From an uncultured Bacteroidales bacterium (GTDB lineage: Bacteria > Bacteroidota > Bacteroidia > Bacteroidales > F082), in the NCBI GenBank assembly GCA_946410535.1, contig CAMKAR010000040.1, positions 1 through 10,633 on the forward strand: a stretch of DNA of 10,633 bases, read 5' to 3'. Of the stretch, positions 7,501 through 10,633 are shown one piece after another. Numbering within the stretch: the stretch's first letter is position 1; the number at the start of each line of letters is the position of its first letter. Under the pieces are notes generated by a model. It ran no database searches. It was not told where the DNA came from and saw only the letters and a program-made list of their open reading frames with translations. A program made the translations under genes and the position numbers.

Positions 7501-10425
7501 GTTGGGATCCTTGTTGACCCAGGTCGTCCACGCACCCCACAAGTAGTCGTACTTGGCCTCGAAGGGGCCTTGGTCGTGGCGGACGTGCAGGGCGAAGTAG
7601 TGCTGCGCGTCATCGAAGATGGCACCCGTCAGACCGCTCGTACTGCCTAGCAGGTCGTAGAGCCACTGCTCGTGGCTGTAGTCGCTGATGTCGGTGTAGA
7701 TGACCGGGCAGAAGCCCCGCGTGACCGAGAAGCCCACCTTCGAGGCCGACGCGTGGATGTCGCTCAGCAGGGTGATGTATTTCGTGTCCGAGGGCAGGAA
7801 CACATTGTTGCGGTTGAGCGGCGTGATGGTGGGGTTCGTCTCGTCGCTGGCGTAGTTGTCGCGGGCGACAATTTTGTGCTTACTGGCCGGGTCGTCGGCG
7901 TTCTCGCCCACGTTGAGCGTGCCGTTCATGTACACGCCGCCGCCCTGGCCCGTGGCGGGAACGTGGTTGCGGGTGAGCGTGGCCGTCTCGCGAAGGTTGA
8001 GCGTCGCGCCTTCCTTGATGTAGATGCCGCCCCCCTTCTCGCTGGCGTAGTTGTCGGCGAACGTGCCGTTGGTGAACACCACGGTGCCGCCGTTCACGTA
8101 GAGGCCGCCGCCTTCCCTGGCGCTGTTGCCGCTACCCGCCTTGGCCGAGTAGGTGCCGACTTGGGTGTCGTCCTTCACCAAGATGTTGCCGTTGCCGGCG
8201 TAGATGCCGCCGCCCTGACCGTTGCTGGCACTGTTGCCGCTCACCTTGGCACCGCTCAGCGTGATGTCGCCGTTGCCCACGTAGAGGCCGCCACCGTTAT
8301 TGGCAGCATTACCGCTTATCCTACCTCCAATCATCGTGACGTTGCTATTGGCATATATACCTCCACCATTAACAGCTGTGTTGCCACCAATCGTATCAAG
8401 GTTATTGCCCACGATACCACCCGACAAATTCACTGGATAATTGGCATAAACACCGCCGCCGTTGACAGAAGCCGTATTGCCTCCTATGGTTCCCCCACGA
8501 AAATCGATAGTACCACTTTGGGTGTACAGACCTCCGCCATTTTTGGCTTTGTTCTTACACATAATCGAGTTGTCTTTGATAGTGATGAGACCAGTTGCGC
8601 CAACATTGGCAAAGATGCCGCCACCGTCACCATTTAATGCCTTGTTCTGATATAATATGGTATTATCAACCATAATTTGGCCAGTGCCTGCATAAATGCC
8701 ACCGCCATTGCCATTAACCGAACTGTTATTGTCCAACCTTGAGCCAGTCAGTGACACCTCGCCTGTGTTCATAAAAACACCTCCTCCGTGTGACCCTGCA
8801 GTATTATTACTGAGTTCACTATCCGTTTGCGTATACACTGCATCAGCAGCTTGAATGAAAAGGCCACCACCTCGTCCATCGGTCGCCTCGTTGTTGATAA
8901 TCTTGGAATTCTGCTCTACAATGGTTGAAGCCGAAGATAAGATATAAAATCCACCGCCATCGATGTCTGCGGTGTTATTCCTAATAATCGCCCCTCGCAT
9001 GGTGCAGTCAGCACCACTGATATATGCGCCGCCACCATATTGGGCCTCGTTATCCTTCATAAGCACTTTATTGCCCAAAACAGCTATACTGCCTTTCCAA
9101 GTCAAACTAAGGCCACCACCGCGTCCAGTACGGTTGGTGTTTAGCCAAATGTCAGTTGATCTGGGTCTGGCTATGTTACGAGCAATGATACATGAATCCT
9201 GCGTCATGTGGAGCTGCGAATCGTTATATACCACCAATCCACCGCCATAACGGGCACATTCATTATCAGTTATTACGACCCTTTTTGCTGTAAAAGTGGC
9301 ATTCTCACAATACACACCACCGCCATTTCCTAAATCCTTATGGCGTTGACCCAGTGCTAAATTGTGATCTATAGTGCCATTGTTAATAGTCAATGTGCTT
9401 TGCTTCCATGCCATAATTCCACCGCCTGAACCTCCGTAGGAATTATTGTAACTAACATCACCACCATTCATAACCATAGTGCCAATATCCAATACGGTTG
9501 TTCCATTAACATAAGGCTGATATTCAATAGAATGGCTGACAAAGACACCAGCGCCATAACCAGCAGAGGCAAAATTATGATCAATACTACTATTCCCATT
9601 CATAGTGAAAGGGCCACCTGTATAAACACCTGCACCGTGGAAACTAGAATAATTGTAGCATATTCTTCCACCATTCATCACGAAGGAGCCATCAGGGCCA
9701 ACAAATACGCCACCGCCCTCACCCATAATTTGGTTGTAACTAGTAACTGAAGTACTATTACCGTTTGCACCAAAAATTTGATGGTAACATCTGTCGGTTG
9801 CCAAAAAGCCCTCCCATGCCGTTCTCATTTCGTCACAAGTTGTCGGACGGAAAATCCTCGTCACCCAAGTGTTGCCAACCTTTTCCTTGTAATCTTGGCT
9901 ACATACATAATTACCTGCAATTGTCCCTCCATTCATCACCAAGTCACCATAAGCGACAACACCACCACCAATCACGCCAAAACCGCCTGTTAAGATGCCT
10001 CCTTTAATTTCAATTACATCAGGAGTGCTTGCCGTATACGAGGCATCATAATCCCATAAGTACTCAAATCCTTTCCCATTTATATAATATGTTTTGGGTT
10101 TGCCATAATGAGGTACATCAGGACGAGAATCCATGATGGTAATTTTCCCATCAGAGGCTATAACAAGGAAATTGCCACCAAATCTGCGTTTCATCACATA
10201 ACCATTCAAATCAATGGTTAAGTCTCCATAACTAACAACAAAGGACGACAAATCTACATCACCTACAAGTTTGATGTACCTTGTTTGGTCACTAGGAACT
10301 GAGAGACCTGATATTGTTCCACTCCATTCGGTCCATGTCTGGGCATTTGCATTTGCTACCCATCCTAATAGGACGAATAGAAATGTCCATTTCAATTTTT
10401 TAATCGTTTTCATTTCTTGATTCAT
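4579..10425 (-). CDS. Giant T9SS-secreted beta-helix adhesin-like protein with GLUG repeats
   Basis: 1948 residues, exported by Sec then T9SS; exact role unknown, probably surface adhesin or matrix protein. The signal peptide ends near residue 29 (ANANAQ). M5 (codon at 10413-10411) is a plausible alternative start giving a cleaner signal peptide. Residues about 150-857 form a right-handed parallel beta-helix array of about 22 units marked by GGG-[IVL]-[YF], often with NN or GN-x-A before it, like Pmp-type repeats. Residues about 1117-1227 hold four GLUG motifs (GGIAG, then GGLVG three times). A region with GFNLVGNPYQSYLDF (about 1629-1643) and GFFVRV is typical of Bacteroidota secreted proteins. 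A linker (EPEVPEPVEG) and a type A sorting domain (about 1881-1948, ending GIYVLRLTNGNQVRTQKMVINK in two parts: GIYVLRL and KMVINK) close it. Codon use and GC change abruptly near residue 709. No catalytic motif was recognised, although beta-helix folds can host polysaccharide lyases. Confidence 0.9.
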   Translation of the reverse strand: MNQEMKTIKKLKWTFLFVLLGWVANANAQTWTEWSGTISGLSVPSDQTRYIKLVGDVDLSSFVVSYGDLTIDLNGYVMKRRFGGNFLVIASDGKITIMDSRPDVPHYGKPKTYYINGKGFEYLWDYDASYTASTPDVIEIKGGILTGGFGVIGGGVVAYGDLVMNGGTIAGNYVCSQDYKEKVGNTWVTRIFRPTTCDEMRTAWEGFLATDRCYHQIFGANGNSTSVTSYNQIMGEGGGVFVGPDGSFVMNGGRICYNYSSFHGAGVYTGGPFTMNGNSSIDHNFASAGYGAGVFVSHSIEYQPYVNGTTVLDIGTMVMNGGDVSYNNSYGGSGGGIMAWKQSTLTINNGTIDHNLALGQRHKDLGNGGGVYCENATFTAKRVVITDNECARYGGGLVVYNDSQLHMTQDSCIIARNIARPRSTDIWLNTNRTGRGGGLSLTWKGSIAVLGNKVLMKDNEAQYGGGAYISGADCTMRGAIIRNNTADIDGGGFYILSSASTIVEQNSKIINNEATDGRGGGLFIQAADAVYTQTDSELSNNTAGSHGGGVFMNTGEVSLTGSRLDNNSSVNGNGGGIYAGTGQIMVDNTILYQNKALNGDGGGIFANVGATGLITIKDNSIMCKNKAKNGGGLYTQSGTIDFRGGTIGGNTASVNGGGVYANYPVNLSGGIVGNNLDTIGGNTAVNGGGIYANSNVTMIGGRISGNAANNGGGLYVGNGDITLSGAKVSGNSASNGQGGGIYAGNGNILVKDDTQVGTYSAKAGSGNSAREGGGLYVNGGTVVFTNGTFADNYASEKGGGIYIKEGATLNLRETATLTRNHVPATGQGGGVYMNGTLNVGENADDPASKHKIVARDNYASDETNPTITPLNRNNVFLPSDTKYITLLSDIHASASKVGFSVTRGFCPVIYTDISDYSHEQWLYDLLGSTSGLTGAIFDDAQHYFALHVRHDQGPFEAKYDYLWGAWTTWVNKDPNLHTDDYPLPTGIEHHYTEETDGWHIYTREGLAWFISYVNGLNGCEEHHSANAFMENDVDMSGNLWVPIGGTNRFLEEYSIFTDGGEYKGNFDGQGHIIRNLDCRYLNAVLKIGLFGNVTGGSIKNTFVDGYEFTTQFDDKAYYLGGIAGRAMGGVISNCEARGVMSTDYCLSASSYMGGLVGMVDGATVHSSMAMPTMSGTARHMGGLVGQLNANNTLKNSFSNAEITRNDANSIIGGLVGANLGTVENCYVRLRGTAPSNFGWFAGNNSGTIQYCYAPTGKTNYVNSTSGTPTIAGHGNYATTALVDGKYGFAHQDQNVTLAVSTDENDYIENGPVGNDGELKGLLATLNNWVEAQTDGVDYSTWTRTMASPMNADLPILEFDDFACASTRDNVFIAYRDDLNDMIAYANANSTGGSVYLYDATPTAVNKNTNANVRVYIAPNVGLTQDDDNTINARVGVTFDNSSTDFMAYDWHMFSSALQAAPMGLVYHSDEGTYYVRDNYATLAAQGITHADYTDPTKMDPPMTTWNTTPGQIGYFPTDAPYGPWRNTGSLSQGFDFYCFHEPSRHWINFKREGRTGFFDHWNQYVYNLATDKHTQIQYTNETAMVSGKGYMVALSQPSMMMADGVLNNTATQSSNASYNEGSSYDHPLRGFNLVGNPYQSYLDFNEFAIDNGIDTYYILDADAKGYIAYTTGSTPQQSEWIGGLKGYTASRYIHPHQGFFVRVDAAQAITFNSDMRKGGTNTGSFGSDYRDWETRYALVNMVCTDGKGRNDFATIELDRPEQGGGRKAKGLRSGDASIWFRLGDEDYQIAFAPVGTQSAALRFEAHTDGVYTLRWNMQNADFSYLHLIDNLTGADIDCLTTDEYRFEAKTSDYTSRFRLVFEFTGIDEPEVPEPVEGPSSFAFMMGDELVINGEGVLQMFDLNGRQLFSTEIHGTQATVAMPKVADGIYVLRLTNGNQVRTQKMVINK
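4793..4816 (+). repeat. 24-bp dispersed repeat, copy 2 (before the adhesin sorting domain)
   Basis: Same orientation on the plus strand as the copy at 3479-3502, with one base different. Because the adhesin is on the minus strand, the element is translated from its other strand and lies in the VPEPVEGP linker just before the sorting domain at F1881. Similarity extends a few bases left (GAA-A/G-ACGG) and one base right. Confidence 0.8.
6745..7077 (-). repeat. Four GLUG repeats in the adhesin-like protein
   Basis: Residues 1117-1227 hold GGIAGRAMGG, GGLVGMVDGA, GGLVGQLNAN and GGLVGANLGT. Each is followed by a short strand with N-x-x-x or a C-bearing turn (ISNCEA, VHSSMA, LKNSFS, VENCYV). This is the GLUG pattern found in bacterial surface proteins and some adhesins. 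It forms a second, distinct solenoid after the GGG-type helix. Confidence 0.8.
7855..9972 (-). repeat. GGG-type beta-helix repeat array (about 22 units)
   Basis: Repeats of about 20-40 codons, residues about 152-857, each with GGG[IVLF][YF] (a few degenerate: GAGVY, GAGVF, GGGIM). Most units lie in the AT-rich part (8300-9972) and about five in the GC-rich part (7855-8300). Neighbouring units are similar at nucleotide level, especially within the GC-rich part, so unit gain, loss or exchange is likely. Confidence 0.8.
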
Positions 10426-10497
10426 ACTAAAAATAAAATTGTTGATAATCTGATAATTATTTGATCTACAAAACCGGGGTTACGCATGGCGCAAGCA

Positions 10498-10511
10498 TTG
10501 CGTTTCCGCAA
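10498..10511 (-). other. GAAA-loop hairpin after the partial small gene
   Basis: On the minus strand TTGCG-GAAA-CGCAA forms a 5-bp stem with a GAAA tetraloop, 3 bases after the stop codon at 10515-10517. A further ACGCA/TGCGT inverted pair lies nearby (10482-10503). No T-run follows, so it is more likely an mRNA-processing or stability element between two operon genes than a terminator. Confidence 0.4.
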
Positions 10512-10514
10512 CAG

Positions 10515-10633
10515 CTACACTTCCTTCTTGCGCTTGCCTATTAGATATGCCCCACCCAACGCAGCAAGCAGCAAGACTCCATCGCCCAAAGGAATGTAGT
10601 TGCTCTGGTCGAATTCCACGCCATGGAAGGGTA
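10515..10633 (-). CDS. C-terminus of a small protein with YIPLGDG-TM-basic anchor (partial)
   Basis: An open frame enters from the right edge and stops at TAG (10517-10515), giving the last 38 residues. They read FDQSNYIPLGDG, then a hydrophobic stretch VLLLAALGGAYLIG, then KRKKEV. Without gaps over 25 positions it shares 13 identities with the tail of the 92-residue protein: Y-x-P-x-G-x-G, GAYL-x-GK and the basic end. The preceding G-[IV]-x-[IF]-DQ is also shared. It is therefore a real gene end and probably a paralogue or the same sorting-signal class. Its N-terminus and any cargo domain lie outside the window. It is 89 bases upstream of the giant gene on the same strand. Confidence 0.75.
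   Translation of the reverse strand, partial: PFHGVEFDQSNYIPLGDGVLLLAALGGAYLIGKRKKEV

Noticed and set aside
7672..8637. Plus-strand open frame over the repeat array
   Set aside because: Antisense shadow of the repeats; its own repeats merely mirror the GGG units and it spans the GC step without any coherent domain.
8000..9900. Regular spacing of similar short sequences that could look like a CRISPR array
   Set aside because: The repeats are imperfect, unequal in spacing, and translate in one continuous frame into GGG-type beta-helix units.

Overview
The window looks like a chromosomal segment of a Bacteroidales-type member of the Bacteroidota. The evidence is two giant proteins with signal peptides and type A C-terminal sorting domains of the type IX secretion system (T9SS), one of them a gingipain-family protease. 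Further signs are AT-rich leaders without Shine-Dalgarno sequences and perfect matches to the Bacteroidota -7 promoter element (TAnnTTTG). I cannot name the species.

Layout. Positions 1-178 are an AT-rich intergenic region with a -7 element on each strand. Positions 179-3724 (+) encode a lysine-gingipain (Kgp)-like C25 cysteine protease: signal peptide, propeptide, catalytic domain, Ig-like segment, three InlB-type repeats, two fibronectin-III-like domains and a T9SS sorting domain. Positions 3725-3933 lie between convergent genes and hold a long perfect palindrome and a rho-independent terminator serving the minus strand. From 3934 to the right edge everything is on the minus strand and reads as one probable operon. 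In transcription order it has: the C-terminus of a small membrane-anchored protein (partial, 10515-10633); a 1948-residue secreted beta-helix adhesin-like protein (4579-10425); a 92-residue secreted or anchored acidic small protein (4282-4560); and an Xre-family DNA-binding protein (3934-4248). Gaps within the block are 89, 18 and 33 bases.

How the parts fit together. Both giant proteins should be exported by Sec and then moved across the outer membrane by T9SS, ending on the cell surface or in the medium, one as a protease and the other as a structural or adhesive protein. The two small proteins share a C-terminal module: a YxP-x-GxG motif, a transmembrane stretch ending GAYL-[VI]-GK, and a basic tail. 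This resembles a short sorting or anchor signal. Its recurrence on both sides of the giant gene suggests a repeated cassette of surface protein plus anchored small protein, possibly controlled by the Xre protein at the operon's end.

Most notable: (1) the protease keeps the residues that give Kgp its lysine specificity; (2) the small-protein C-terminal motif occurs twice, once in an edge fragment; (3) base composition changes sharply inside the beta-helix array near 8300 (about 43% to about 65% GC), suggesting a recombination joint; (4) a nearly identical 24-bp sequence sits just before the sorting domain of both giant genes, read from opposite strands, so it encodes different linkers. No tRNA, rRNA, insertion sequence or CRISPR array was seen.
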